Of a DNA stretch of 64,000 nucleotides, positions 22,328 through 34,292 are shown piece by piece. The stretch's first letter is position 1. Each line of letters starts with the position of its first letter. The position numbers and the translations under genes were made by a program. The notes beneath the pieces were generated by a model that was given only the letters and a program-made list of their open reading frames with translations, was not told where the DNA came from and searched no databases. The DNA is from Bostrychus sinensis. Its lineage: Eukaryota > Chordata > Actinopteri > Gobiiformes > Eleotridae. The DNA is taken from the NCBI GenBank assembly GCA_020698575.1, contig CM036245.1, positions 3,621,609-3,685,608 of the forward strand, given 5' to 3'.

Positions 22328-24668
22328 TGCTTAATTAGGCCCAAGCCCCAAGGATGGTGTAGGGCCTTTTGTAACTGAAGAGCAGTGCGCGAGGTGCACC
22401 AAAACAGAGCGCGAAGCGCTAATCAATAATCAAACACTAATAGCCACACTCATGGGGTCATGCCGAATCCGGTGATATAGGTGTGTGCCGCGAATGCGGC
22501 ATATTTGTAATTGTTGGGACAAAATTTCAGTAATGGGCACACGTCCTCTCGATGAGGTCAATGAGGAGCGCAACGCGCTCATTAATTGACAATGGAACCC
22601 ACAAGCAGATTCCTCGTGTCACGCCCTTTCTAAAAATATATAGGTGCGTTGCCTATGGCAACACTATATTGTAATTGTATGAGTTCTCCATTATTAGGCC
22701 CGAGCCCCAAGGATGGCGTAGGGCCTATTGTGATTGAACAGCAGTGCCCCGAAAGTGCACAAAGCACACGTAAAACAGAGCATGAAGCACTCATCCTTCA
22801 CCAAAGACTTACGTGCACACTCATGGCACTTTCAGTGCATACAGGTATGTGGTGGGAAAAACACATTTATAATTGTTCAGAGCTAAAGTAGCTCAATGGG
22901 CGAAGCTCATGTGTAAGTCATGCTCGTCAGTGACTCAGGACCCCCATGAACTGGTAGCAATGCGCACACGCTTTCCAAAAATATATATATCGCGGTAGCC
23001 GCGAAAGCGGCTATATTGTTACTGAAAGGAATATTATTTTTCTCATTTGTATGCGGTATCACAAATTTCACCCAGTGAACATTTATGAACTTGCACAAAA
23101 ATTTGCCCAAAATTCAGGTTGGTGGCAAGCTAGATTTTAATATAGGCCATGATAACAAATAATAAAAACTGGCGTGACAGAGCCGCCACAATTCTTTTTT
23201 AACATTGCTCCGTACGGTCCAGATTTTTTTCATCGTATTATCAACAAATTTGGTACAGAGGTGCATTATGACAGGACAAGTAAAAAAATATTATTGTGGC
23301 AATGCTGCACAAGAAACAGAAAGTCATCCATATTGGAATAAAAATTCAAAAGCATGACTCAGCAGTTTTTGTACACATCGTACTTTTTCTATCTCCTCCT
23401 AGGGCGTTTTTCCTAGTGTGGCATCAAAAGTTATCCAAATTTTTGTAGAATTATTTATTTAAAAAATTTTACGAAACTTGGCAGAAAAATATTTTATGTG
23501 ACGCCGATCACAAAAGCCAATGAGACCCATGTCATATTTTATACTGTGTTGTCATGGCGATGACTGAAACCTGCCATTTTATTCCAATGGGACTGAAACA
23601 AAAATCTGTATGGACAGAAAAAATAATACTTGAACAAAAATTTGTCAAATTTGCACAAATATTCTTTATGTCATCCTGATCAAAAATTCCAATGGTACCC
23701 AAGTCGTATTTGATTCGGGGTCGAATTCTGCCAATTTATTCCAATGGGAATTACATTCAATTACATTCATTCAGTTCTATGGAGTATTAAGACGCTTTTG
23801 GCCAATTTTGACCAAATTCAGTAATCACATTGCTGACATGGAGCCAAACAAAATATATTATTATGGCCACGCCCCCTGATAATCTGGAAGTTGGCAATTT
23901 TGGATTGAAATCTGCAAAGTGCTGAGTCAGCAATTTTGCACACGTCGTACTTTTTCTAACTCCTCCTTGGGCATTTAACCGAATTTGCTCAAAATGGCTC
24001 TATATCATTTACAGAAGTGGGGCATTAAAAGTTATCAAAATTCTTCACAAAAGTTTTACGGTTTTTGTGCGGCACAGCTGTAAAGTTTGCGAGAAAAAAA
24101 ATTTGATTTCTCCATACATGCAATTTGCTACAATTCGTACATATTAACTCCCACTTGCCTCAAATTTCCTCATAAATCCTCCAAGCCTAAACCCATTAAA
24201 TAAGAAAGGATGAAATTTGGCGCGATAGCGCCCCCTACAGAATGAGACAAATATGTATATGGTCGGTAAAATTTTTGTTTTTCAAAAATTTACGAAACTT
24301 GGCAGATCAATACTTTATGTGACACCTATCACAAAAGCCAATAAGACCCATGTCATATTTTATACTGTGTTGTCATGGCGAAACCTGCCATTTTATTCCA
24401 ATGGGATTACAAAAAAGATCTCTATGGACAGAAAAAAATAATACTTCAACTACATTTTCTCAAATTAGGAACAAACATTCTTTATGTCATCCTGATCAAA
24501 ATTTCAAATGGTACCCAAGTCTATGCTATGGAGTATTAGGATGCTTTTGGCAGTTTTTTTTATCAAAAGGCACCGACTTAAAATTTTGCAAAATGGTTTC
24601 TCCTCTGCTCCAGCTCTGGTTGCGGCCAGCGAGGGCCTATCAATGCCGATTGCGGCTTTAATTATAGT
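22328..24668. repeat. Long non-coding dispersed repeat with internal duplications
   Basis: Two head-to-tail copies of a segment beginning TTAGGCCC(A/G)AGCCCCAAGG lie at 22335 and 22696. A second duplication pairs 23470-23730 with 24290-24530 (shared ACCCATGTCATATTTTATAC and TTCTTTATGTCATCCTGATC). The right end is GCCAGCGAGGGCCTATCAAT. The sequence looks like a fish repeat family with these termini. No transposase frame is present and I cannot give the superfamily. Confidence 0.6.
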
Positions 24669-25191
24669 TGTGTTTATATGCTGTGTGTAGTAGAGTGGTT
24701 CTGTGAGTGAGTCAGTTCATTGGGTAGGTTCAAAGCATCGGAAATTTTGAATTCTTCATTACAATCCATGTATTTAGTACACAAAACAACTCATTTGTCA
24801 AAACTGTGCTAAATTTGGCTGAAGTATAAAAGATATAGGCAAGGCAAGTTTATTTGTATAGCACAATTCATACACAGAGCAAGCAAAGTACAAAACACAA
24901 AACAATAAAATCAAATTTAAAGAGTATAATTAAGAATCAATTTAAAATTAAATTAAAGGAGAAGAGTGCAGATAAAACACTTATAGATGGTAAGATGAAG
25001 AGCAAGAGAATTTAGTTTGTAAGTTGTTGAATTTACGTTACAAATTACTAAAATGTTTTTAGTTATTGTTATTGTATTGTAAGTATTCACTGTAGCTCTC
25101 CATGTATCATCTGTTTCTTGCATTAAATATAAATAACTTAAGACATGTTTTACTGTGCAAATTTTAATGGTTATTGTCATTTCATTACTTT
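24669..25191. other. 3' flank of the - strand receptor, with a LINE tail
   Basis: Positions 24838-24935 (GTTTATTTGTATAGCACAAT, reversed) look like another short L2-type LINE 3' end. Nothing else is recognisable. Confidence 0.45.
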
Positions 25192-26121
25192 TCACTGTTG
25201 CTCTCCCAGAATCATCCGTTTACACAGGAGTCGGATCTGGGACATTTGTAACCCATAAATGACTGGAGTAAACAGCGGCTGGCAGGTCAGAAAATACAAC
25301 GACAGGACAATCCCGAGCACGTTGGGAATGTTACTCATGTCAAATCGACTTTGAACAATCTGGAAACAACATCCGAAGGAGAAATTCAGGAGCGAGGCCA
25401 AGTGAGGCGTGCAGGTGCTCAGAGCCTTCTGCCTGGTCTGTCTGGAAGCGGAGAAACAGACTCTGAAGATGCGTACATACGTGTAAAGGATGAGGAAGAG
25501 CGGGCAGATCATGGACAGGATGGTGTAGAAAAGGCCGTAGATGTTGTTCAGTTTCGTGTTGGAACAGGCCAGTTTTACAATGGCGTAATTCCCACAGTAA
25601 ACTTTGTCAATGAGGCTCCCGCAGAGAGGCAGCGACAGACTGAGCAGGACCAAAACGATTATGGCCAAACACGGAGCAAGCCACGCCGCTGCGATGACAA
25701 GAGCCACCTTCCTGTGCGTCATCAGAGAGCGGTACTGCAGAGGGAAACATATGGCCAGGTAACGGTCATATGACATGGCGGCGAGGTTCAAAATCTCCAC
25801 ACAGGCGTACAGGTAAACAAAGAATATCTGAAGGTAACAGAGTGAGTACGGGACCACGTGGACCTCCAGCAGCATCTGGACCAGAAGGAACGGGTACAAC
25901 GCGGTGCTGCCGTAGAGTTCGTTCATGAACAGACTGCAGAGAAAGATGTACATAGGTTCATGCAGAGTTCTGTTCAAACAGATGACGACGATGAGAAGCA
26001 GGTTGGACAGCACTATCAGAGCATACAAAGACATTAGGATGAGAAAATACAGCCATCTCAAAGGCCCAGTGTCAAAGTAGGCTCCCAGAGTGAAATAGGA
26101 AACCTGGCTGGAGTTTGCCAT
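25192..26121 (-). CDS. Odorant receptor on the - strand (intact)
   Basis: A 309-residue receptor starting MANSSQVSYF. Residues 1-65 are almost identical in DNA to the + strand genes. After that it diverges: SYDRYLAICFPLQY at 117-130, then MTHRKVALV, ECL2 cysteines 167, 176 and 186, KALSTCTPHL near 232-241, and TM7 FTPVIY at 284-289. That TM7 motif has threonine at 285 where NPxxY has asparagine. The codon usage of the distal part is more GC-rich than that of group 1. Inversion relative to its neighbours means it does not belong to either simple tandem run. It is likely functional, since the frame is full length. Confidence 0.94.
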   Translation of the reverse strand: MANSSQVSYFTLGAYFDTGPLRWLYFLILMSLYALIVLSNLLLIVVICLNRTLHEPMYIFLCSLFMNELYGSTALYPFLLVQMLLEVHVVPYSLCYLQIFFVYLYACVEILNLAAMSYDRYLAICFPLQYRSLMTHRKVALVIAAAWLAPCLAIIVLVLLSLSLPLCGSLIDKVYCGNYAIVKLACSNTKLNNIYGLFYTILSMICPLFLILYTYVRIFRVCFSASRQTRQKALSTCTPHLASLLNFSFGCCFQIVQSRFDMSNIPNVLGIVLSLYFLTCQPLFTPVIYGLQMSQIRLLCKRMILGEQQ

Positions 26122-28184
26122 TGTTCCAACAAGAATTTATCAAAATCCAATATTTATGGTACAGTCAGACATCACCAGGACGTCCAGATGCAAAACTTAT
26201 CCAAAGATCTCATTCAACAAAAGAGAAAAGTCAAAATGCTTCAAAATAAAACATAACAGTAGTTGAGGTCTAAATGTTTCATAGTCGGTGTAAAAGACAG
26301 CTAAAATTTATTTTGAAATCCACCAGAATCACACTCAAATGAAAAAGTGTGTATTATAATGACACTGCTGTGAGTTCTGTTGGCAAAACTTTAAAGATAC
26401 AACATCAGGACGTCTGAGCTTATCAATGCAATCACTTACACTCTCAAACTATTTAAAGTATCTACAGTGCTTAAAAACATGACTAAAGTCTTTTATAAGA
26501 GTACAAATCATTATTATTACCATCAATTTCAACTACCTGATCAGGGATTTATAAAAGTAGTAGTAGTTTTTGTAGGAAAAAACATTCAAAGCTTCAGTCA
26601 TTGTTCCACAAAGGAGACATTTGTGTGAAGCAGGTCTCTATTTTCGATTATTTAGTATTAAAGCAAGTTCAAAAACATTAGTTCTCAGAAAAAAATATAA
26701 AAAATCCAAAACATGGCTGTCCCTGCATTAGAAATGACAGACTTTATACATTAAGTTGAAAGTGATGACACAAACTCTAAGAACTGTCAGAAAATTGTCT
26801 TGAATTAAATTAATTTATCCTGATAAAATGGAACAGAACTCAAATGACTTAGATCTAATACAAGACTTTCTGAGGAACTATTCTGGGTCTGAACCAGGGA
26901 CACAGCCTTGAATGTCAGCATATAAAGAAAGAACCATTATATAGCACTTAAATTTACTTGTCCACTTAAAACACTGGAAGATATTCTTGTCTAAATGCGA
27001 TTGAATTATTAGTTAAAAGGCAATAAATGTAAAAAACCCCAAAACAATTTACTCTTCCTTTTTTACATTTTAAGTTCAAATTAAGACAGGATTTTAGAGT
27101 TGGAATAGAGTTATAAATAAAATACAATGCATTACGTAGTTTACAAAGTCTAGTTAGAAGATTTTAGCAACAAAATGTAAGACTTTTCTCAGCTGCATCA
27201 GAGAATAAAAAAGTGCACATTTTACATCAAGGTGAAAATATAGGATATTTTAGCCGAATAAAAGAGTAAAAAGCAGATAAAACAGTCTATTTACATTAGA
27301 CATTTTACAGTTCTGGGTGGTAAAAAAGATTTTAGCATCAAAATGTAAATTGTGAACTATTTCTCAGCTTTGTTAGAAAAATAAAAGAGCAGATTCTAAT
27401 TCATTTTACAGAAAGTAATCATCAGCTTCTGTCTTTACTTCTCTTATTTTCCTGAACTGCAGCAGGTGTACATTTGATTAAATTATTAGTTAAATACAGA
27501 GCAATACATTTTTATATTTAAAATTGATATAACATGCTGTTTTTACACCCTGAACACATTAGAAATAAAATAAAATCCTTAATGCAGTTCACAAAAATCA
27601 AATTTTAGCACCAAGAAGTGACATTTCTTTCATTATTTAAACTTCAGTGTTGTCTTCCATAGATTTCTACAATAAAGACGTACTAACATTGGACACTGTA
27701 TAACTAATTATTCTTCAACAATGTCCAAAACCCATAAAAATGTCATTAATTCAAGAATACACCTCTAAGCTGATGTCAGTAGAGTCTGATCTCTGTCTCT
27801 GTCTGTCTCTGGTCTTTGTAGTCCTGTAGTTCTGCCGTAGTTCTGTGGGCGTCCTCTTCAGAGTCACACGACCAATCAGACCAAAGTTCAGGGACCAATG
27901 AAGTAACAGCAAAACAACACACAAAAAAAATACTTTGTTTTTTATTTGATGCTCAGTTTATAGAGCATAGAATAGAAAATTTAAAATCCAATGTAGTGTC
28001 AACATCATTTAAAAATAACAAATTGAAAATACAGGTCACAGATTAGACTTTACAGGAAATAAAATGTTCACAAATTGCTCGTCGATGCAGGTGTGTGCGA
28101 TTTTTATTCTGTTTCTTATTTATACAACCCCAGAACTTAGTACTCACAAGCTCCTTAATGTGGCTGTAGTAGTAGAACCATAAG
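26122..28184. other. AT-rich region upstream of the - strand receptor
   Basis: About 2 kb without a supported gene. Direct phrases such as AGATTTTAGCA and TAAAAGAGTAAAAAGCAGAT recur loosely, suggesting an old AT-rich repeat. I see neither the 11-bp array nor the GC-rich block found at other receptors. Confidence 0.45.
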
Positions 28185-28841
28185 CCTGGTTCACACGGCA
28201 AGATAATTATGACGATTTTTGAACCAATTCTCCTCTTCCGACAATCTTAAAGCCCAGAGTATCGTAATGGCACTAAAAATAATCTGCTCAGATATTCCTG
28301 CTGTGTGTGGTGTGTTCAGAGAGCTCTGGGCTGCTCTGAAGGAGGTTGTTGGATGTTGGATTGTCTTGGCCCGATATCGCAGTGTGCGGTGCGTCCCGAG
28401 GACAAACGAGCACGCGCCCTGTTGAATGTGACGTGTAGCCAATCAGAGAGCGAGGTGACGGAAGCACGGAGGGGAATCCAAAATTCAAACAGCTGTCATG
28501 GCCCATGTTCGTGCTGTCTCCACTCCTTTAACCAACGCTTTTTCTTTTTGTATTGTTTTTTTTCTGTTAGAAATAGTCCTCAAACTATAGCAATCGGTTC
28601 TTTATTGTCCGCCATGTTTGTGTACATCGAAGTCACGTTTAATCTCCTGAGATTTTGTGAGATTTCCCGTCTGACCTGGGAATGTTGGTGAGTGAAATCT
28701 GTTGGTGTGTGGTGTGTTGTCTTTGCCACACACTGTAGGACCAAACCTGTGATAGCTTTGATTTTTTTTATCCCCATGTGTGGGGTCTCTCAGGTTTTGA
28801 AAATCTTCTGACAATTTTAAGATCTTGCCGTGTGAACCAGG
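28185..28841. mobile_element. Non-autonomous DNA transposon with about 20-bp inverted repeats
   Basis: The ends are CCTGGTTCACACGGCAAGAT and its exact inverse (ATCTTGCCGTGTGAACCAGG at 28822-28841). Length is 657 bp. The inside has open frames on both strands that resemble no protein. The target duplication could not be decided (TAAG on the left, AATTAG on the right). Confidence 0.8.
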
Positions 28842-28925
28842 AATTAGAGGCGTTAATGACCTTTCCTTATGATGATGTTTTAATATTAGAACAGCTCTCT
28901 TGTTCTGGTTTTGGTTAAAGGCTGC

Positions 28926-29336
28926 TTAGACGGTGTTAAAAATGAGACTTTTGCAGATGATTCTGATCTTGAACATGTTTAAGCCGTAGAGCAGAGGGTT
29001 GAGCAGCGGCTGACACGTTAACCAGTACAACGACAGAATGATTCTCAGCAGATTCAGCAAATGGCTCATGTCGAACCTGCTCTGCATAATTTCAAAACAC
29101 ACACCAAACGAGAAGTTCAGGAGCGACGCGAGGTGAGGGGAACACGTGCTCACGGCCTTGTGTCTGGTCTGCTTTGAGCCAGAAAAACACACCTTTAAAA
29201 TGTGGATGTAGGAGAAGAAAATGACGATTAACGGCAAAAAAATGGACACACACGTGACGAAAAGTCCCCACACGTTTATGCCTGTTGTGTTGGAGCACGC
29301 AGACTTCACAACAGAGTAGTTATCGCAGTACACTTT
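28926..29336 (-). pseudogene. Odorant receptor 3' half, truncated by a transposon end
   Basis: The - strand encodes the ECL2-to-C-terminus half of a receptor: VYCDNYSVVKSAC, TM5 PLIVIFFSYIHI, then KAVSTCSPHL and TM7 LLNPLLY, ending FNTV and a TAA. The reading stops being receptor-like at 29337, exactly where a Harbinger-type end (GGGCTATATTTACTAAGAC) begins. The missing N-terminus with TM1-TM4 is not found on the other side of the transposon cluster, up to at least 31.1 kb, so it was deleted and not just displaced. TM7 has the canonical NPxxY, unlike several intact genes. Confidence 0.9.
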
Positions 29337-30278
29337 GGGCTATATTTACTAAGACAAGTGCAAAATTGCGAGTGCAGCTTAAAAAATAGCGTCTGGTATT
29401 TGTGGGCGTGTTGCGTGTGATATACGAAAAGAAACTGCACAAGTAACTGCTGCCGCAAATCTGATATGTAAATGAGAATTTTGCGTGAGCATAAAACGCA
29501 CTGACAGCGAGAGCAACACTGTTTGCCAGCTCTGACTGCATCTTTCCTACAGAGATGCAACACAAAACACAATCTGAGAGTCCAACAAATAACAGGACTG
29601 ACAGTAGTAGAGCTGTGTTCGCTGACCAGAGTCACGTGCCTTATTTCCCCTCTGTGAAAGACAGTGAAGGGAGAGGAAAGTCCTTTTCACTGTCTGTCAG
29701 AGCCAGTAACCTTTCAAACAATTATATAAAATGTATCAGTAGCCTATATGGCGTGCTGATGGTGATTGAATAAAAATAACAATTAAAAAACATTTTCGAT
29801 GTCCTCCACTCGATCAAATCCACGCAGCCTTGAGCCTCTGTGGGCAGCTGTCAGCGCCGCAGCAAGCATTGGGAGGCAATGAGATAAACACAGTGAGTGA
29901 CTTTGCGCAGCGTTTAAAGACTGTTCTGTCACCGTAAGGATTTCAAAGAATGTTAAACAGACTGAAAGCCCAGAGACAGAATCAAGCATTTGATCTTTTT
30001 GGTAACATTAGATGAAATTTTAAACCCTTAAAATACAAAACATGTTTGCTTTTTATCAAGTTAAAAAAATTGAACATTGATAATATTAAAAGTGTAATTA
30101 ATAATTCAGATTTTCAATACATTCTGAGGAAACACGAGCAACTGTGGCTTCTATTCACTTTGACAACTGAGAAAATCAATGAAGGTTACAATCATGTAGT
30201 GGTCAGTGAGAGTTCAGCATCAGAACGGTTTCCAAAGACGAACACCATAAACATGAACAGGAGAAAACAGGAGACCAA
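29337..30278. mobile_element. Harbinger-type element fragment (one end only)
   Basis: The left terminus and the next 640 bases (to about 29978) match 40585-41168, including GCGTCTGGTATTTGTGGGCG and CAGAGATGCAACACAAAACA. The copy keeps about 80 bases near 29428 that the other lacks. The opposite end is missing, and DNA at 29979-30278 is unassigned before a second element starts. Confidence 0.7.
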
Positions 30279-30947
30279 GGGCCAGATTTATCAAAGGTTT
30301 GCCTGCACGCTAACTGAATAAGATGCGCTAAAATTGGAGCAAACCCAGACGCAGTTGAGATTTGCGTGTCTTACAGGAGCAGAGCGAACGCAATGCAGAT
30401 TTTGCTCCTATGACCTAATGAATCTGTAAACTGAGGCGTTCTTCCCAGAGTGCGCAGAATGGAAGGCGGAGAAAATGCAAATTCATTCATTTACCACCCG
30501 CAATATTATTTATCAAGGCTCGCCATGACTTTGCGTGCGAAAATAGTGTATAAATTTAGCACGTTGGAGAAGGACGTGCTAATCTTTTGCACAGATGTGG
30601 CTGCTGTGATTCGTGTGAGACGAAGGAGAAGAAATGAACAAATACGTAGGGTTAGAGAGTTTGCCACGCGTGCAGATCTATTTGCCAAGATGGATGAAAA
30701 AATTATTCACCAGCACTTTCAGCTCTTCTTGGTTAAATTTTTGCTTCCGTTTGTGTTCCACTTCCGCACCTTCCATGACGCAAAACAATACACGCAATGA
30801 TGCCGTTTAAATAGTTCCGCCCCATCTGCACCGGTCACCGTCCACGCAGTTTGTCTTAGTAATTCACGCACAACATGAACATTAATAGCGGCCGCATATT
30901 TTCTCACTGCACTCGCAGTTTAGCACCCGTCTTAGTAAATATGGCCC
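30279..30947 (+). mobile_element. PIF/Harbinger-like element with transposase remnant
   Basis: The ends differ in detail: GGGCCAGATTTATCAAAGG on the left, and GGGCCATATTTACTAAGACG inverted on the right. CAA flanks both sides (30276-30278, 30948-30950), fitting the 3-bp target duplication of this superfamily. A + strand frame (30450-30800) has a basic run RVRRRRRNEQIRRVREFATR followed by ADLFAKMDEKIIHQHFQL. This resembles the N-terminus of Harbinger transposases, but the catalytic domain is absent. Confidence 0.7.
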
Positions 30948-31056
30948 CAAATGTGTTTGGGCTCAGTTCAAGTCTTTAGATAAACCGCAGTGTTCACAGC
31001 CAAAACCAAGGTCCAAAAATAACTTTCTGTGGCAGAACTAATAAATACATAACATT

Positions 31057-31517
31057 AGATGTGTCACGGCCAGTAACGGGGAGGACACAAACGCAGCACG
31101 CAGAATTGTCCCAAGAACATACCTTTATTTAAAGTACACAACAAAGCCACAAAAAAAAAAAAAAACGAGATCCGGAAAATCCTGCACATACAAACGAAGA
31201 ACAAAATCCCTAGGACGGCTGGAACTCAAGCTAGGACCCGTGAAGTGCAAAAGACAATCTGGCGACGAGTGCGGGGAACACAAAGACTATAACAGCAGGG
31301 GGAAGGGCGAGACAATTACACACAGGTGAAACACATCAGGGAGGGCAGGTAATCAGGGTAAGGGAGGGAACACACCGGGAAAGGGGAAGTCAAGACACCT
31401 GAAACGAGAGGGAACAGTGAATAACCGGAAACAAAACAATTACCAAAATAAATACTGGAAACCAACTTCAAAATAAACACAACAACAACCGCCCTGGCCC
31501 CAAAACCTGACAAGATG
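31057..31517 (-). mobile_element. Solo LTR with 5-bp target-site duplication
   Basis: Positions 31062-31512 (451 bp) begin TGTCACGGCC and end ACCTGACA, giving TG...CA ends with short inverted termini. AGATG flanks both sides (31057-31061, 31513-31517). Read on the - strand, an AATAAA (near 31124-31129) sits toward the 3' end, as in an LTR. No internal retroviral or gypsy-type coding sequence is next to it, so it is the product of LTR-LTR recombination. The family cannot be told. Confidence 0.8.
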
Positions 31518-32345
31518 AGTGCAAATAAAGAAAATTTGACAGAAAGTTAAAGCATCATTAGATTTAGATAAAACACTTCAGGTAAAAACTCGACACATAC
31601 ACACAGTTTGTTATAGATGGTCTAATATAAGTCTGCCGTTCTGATCTTAACCCTGTTCTTGCCTCTGTCTGAACATAACCACAGTGAAAAACTGCTCTGT
31701 CATGTTGTGTCTGAGTTTCCGGAGTGTTTCTGAGACTGAACTGTTTTGAACTGCTTTTTTAATATGTTCACTGTGACGCCTCTCCCGGGCTTCTGCCTAT
31801 TCACGGATAAATTATACCTCATATCATCCTAAACCAGTGTGTCACAAAATCTAGAGAGTTACTTCTTAAGGTGCCTGGTTTACTTTGTTCAGCGCCACCA
31901 ACAGGAGGGTCGAGGACTTTGTCGTTGTAGTGGTGAGATAAAGCACAGGGTGTCCATAAAGTATCTTTACAATTTGAAAAAAAAAAATTACAAAAGCAAA
32001 TGAACAGACAAATATGTGGAAATTATTACAAAATGAGGAGTAGATATTAAAGTGTTTTTTTTTTTTTGTTTGTTTTTTTTTTGCCTCATTTATTCCTGGT
32101 TTAGACCTGGTTTATTCCAGGTTAAGCCCTGTTTTAATCCTGGTTACTTACCTGATTTAATGCCATTAACTATCTTTGTAGTCTCTATCCTTTCTTAGCA
32201 TCCTTTACTTTCTGTTGAGTGGGCGTTCAGCTGTTAAAACCTTTCAGGTGTTCATATGTTGCTTCAGTCTGTATTTTAATAATATTGTTGGGTGGTTTAT
32301 TTTGTTGCAGTGAAATTAATTATAAATACTAATGTAATGTATATG
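31518..32345. other. Intergenic DNA with repeat scraps
   Basis: At 31945 CACAGGGTGTCCATAAAGTA resembles a mariner-type terminus, but no partner end is seen. A few CCTGGTTTAGACC-type units lie at 32090-32155. No gene is present. Confidence 0.4.
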
Positions 32346-33058
32346 TAACGTATGTGTGTCCTGAGTTGGACACGCTCACCTTTTGCAATTTCCTGTCTTC
32401 TAACAGACGCTCGCAAAGACGTTAACTGGCTAACGGTAGATAAACAAAAACTCTGCATATTGCTCTACCTCTGTGGTCATTTTTGTGTATTTATGCTAAG
32501 TGTTTATAAAATAATCATGATATGAAAATAATTTTGATCGGGAAATGCGCAGGGAATGCTCAGGTCACACTCGGGCGACGTTCTTTCAGTGATCTTAGTG
32601 TTTTTGTAGCTAACTTTGTCCGTCTTGTGATTTTCTGATTAACGTTAGCTTAGCCCACAACCTTATTTTGAAAGACGGAAACAAGGCACCGGGTGTGAAA
32701 ATTTGTTAACGTAAATATCCCAGCCTTAAATTAGAGCCGAAAAATCCAACAAATAAGGCTGAAAAAGCCAGAAAGGTGAGCGTGTCCGATATTGGAACTT
32801 CTGTGTGTCCGACTCAGGGCCATAGCACTGCCGAGCTTAAACCTCAGACAAAAGCGCTATTTCATACGGCCACAATAAAATATTTGTAAAAGAAATTATC
32901 CAACCAATATATCGTTATAAACATAAGAAAATTTACTTTTATTTTATACAATTTGCATTAATAAAGATAATAAATGAGCAACTTTATGAAGTGTTTAAGA
33001 TAAAAAAAAGTAATAGAATTTTAGCTGAAAGTGTCCGACTCAGGACACACATACGTTA
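32346..33058. mobile_element. DNA transposon with 26-bp inverted repeats and TA flanks
   Basis: The element is 32348-33056 (709 bp). Its ends begin ACGTATGTGTGTCCTGAGT and pair over 26 bases with one mismatch. TA lies on each side. Inside, GGACACGCTCACCTTT (near 32388) is matched by an inverted copy AAAGGTGAGCGTGTCC near 32771-32790, adding a second, nested inverted repeat. No transposase frame is present. TA flanks suggest Tc1/mariner mobilisation. Confidence 0.8.
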
Positions 33059-34292
33059 TACGTGTAGCACAAAACACATATGTACACTGTCTGTGTAGCA
33101 CAATTTGAAGAATAAGATATTTAACAAATCAAAGTTTATATTATCTATGGCAGGCTCCTGCAACTTCCAGATCACGGTCTGAGTCCAGCGGGGTCTGACG
33201 CTGCTAGCAGCGCAAAGCTAACAAATACAAGAGCAGAGTCCTTCACAGTGATGGCAGTTTAAGCGCTGATATTATCCCTAGACTTATTCACTCTAACGTA
33301 AAACCTAACTACACAGAGAAAAGTGAAGCACACACAAGTTGTGGAACACGCAAGGATTAACATGCAGGGCATCAACAGATGCACAGCATGCGCATCATCA
33401 TCCACCGGACCATCTACTGCTGTGTACGAACAGCTGATTGCTCTGGACACAGCATTAGGGCTTTCCAGGGATGACCTCCGGGTGTGAAAAGTGTGTGTGT
33501 TTTTCATCTATATTCTGGACCTCCAATGGCACAACTCTCTCTCTCTCTCTCAATGGCTCTGGGTTGGACCTGGGGGTGGGGCCTTACCTGGACAAGGTTA
33601 AAGTCTTTGGACCAGGATTTCAGAGCCTTCAGTTTCATGGAGCGTCAGTGTGAATGAAACTCAGTCAATTGTAACTTTAAACCTTGTAACAACAGGAGTC
33701 TTTCAGACTTTATGATATATTTATTATTGGTGAAACAATTCAGGCCTAAACTCAGGTTTATGTGCAAATGATTTTCTTGTATTTTATTGGAGCGTGGTCC
33801 TTATGTGTTCTGAATTATTCCTGGTTACTAACATCCTCCTTTAGTCCTGATTTAGCACAGTTTGAGTCCTGGTTACTCAATTCCTGGATTAACCCTGTTT
33901 TGGTCCTAGTTTAGCCCTGGTCTAGTCCTGGTTTTGATCTGGTTTTGTTAAATATGCAATGAAAATACATTATAGTAGTCTCTGTCTTTTCATATCATCC
34001 TTTACTTTCCATTCAGTGGATGTTCTGCTGTTAAAACTTTTCAGGTGTTCATATGTGACTTCAGATCAAATATAAATAATATTTTCAGGTTTATTTTGTT
34101 CCTGGTCGAGCTGATAACTTATTTTGACAAAAAAAGTACATGTTACATATGCGTTTACATATGTAATAATGTATCTCAGATCCTTGTTCATTAAGTCACA
34201 GCCCAGTTTACTTCTCTCTCCTTTTGCATGAAAATGTGTCTAAGTTTGAAGTAAATCTGTGAAAATCTACTGTGGGATAAACTCTTCCAGCG
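33059..34292 (+). promoter_or_regulatory. Upstream region of receptor 34293
   Basis: Positions 33185-33500 are duplicated at 35630-35915. Positions 33500-33660 recur at 37370-37510 (CATCTATATTCTGGACCTCC). A reversed 11-bp array (TAGTCCTGGTT-type) is at 33815-33950. The block 34177-34227 (CAGATCCTTGTTCATTAAGT through CTCTCTCCTTTTGC) is shared with the other two group 2 receptors. The stretch ends ACTCTTCCAG two bases before the ATG, a possible intron acceptor. Confidence 0.4.

Noticed and set aside
25351..25773. A 140-codon + strand frame across the - strand receptor
   Set aside because: It is antisense to conserved receptor motifs and resembles no protein. A similar by-product occurs at 61376-61648.
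28305..28691. A 128-codon frame inside the inverted-repeat element at 28185
   Set aside because: No domain is recognisable, overlapping frames exist on both strands, and the element looks non-autonomous.
30950..31060. Possible 5' half of the truncated receptor beyond the transposons
   Set aside because: Neither the NSSQVSYF region nor the SYDRY region can be found on the - strand there.
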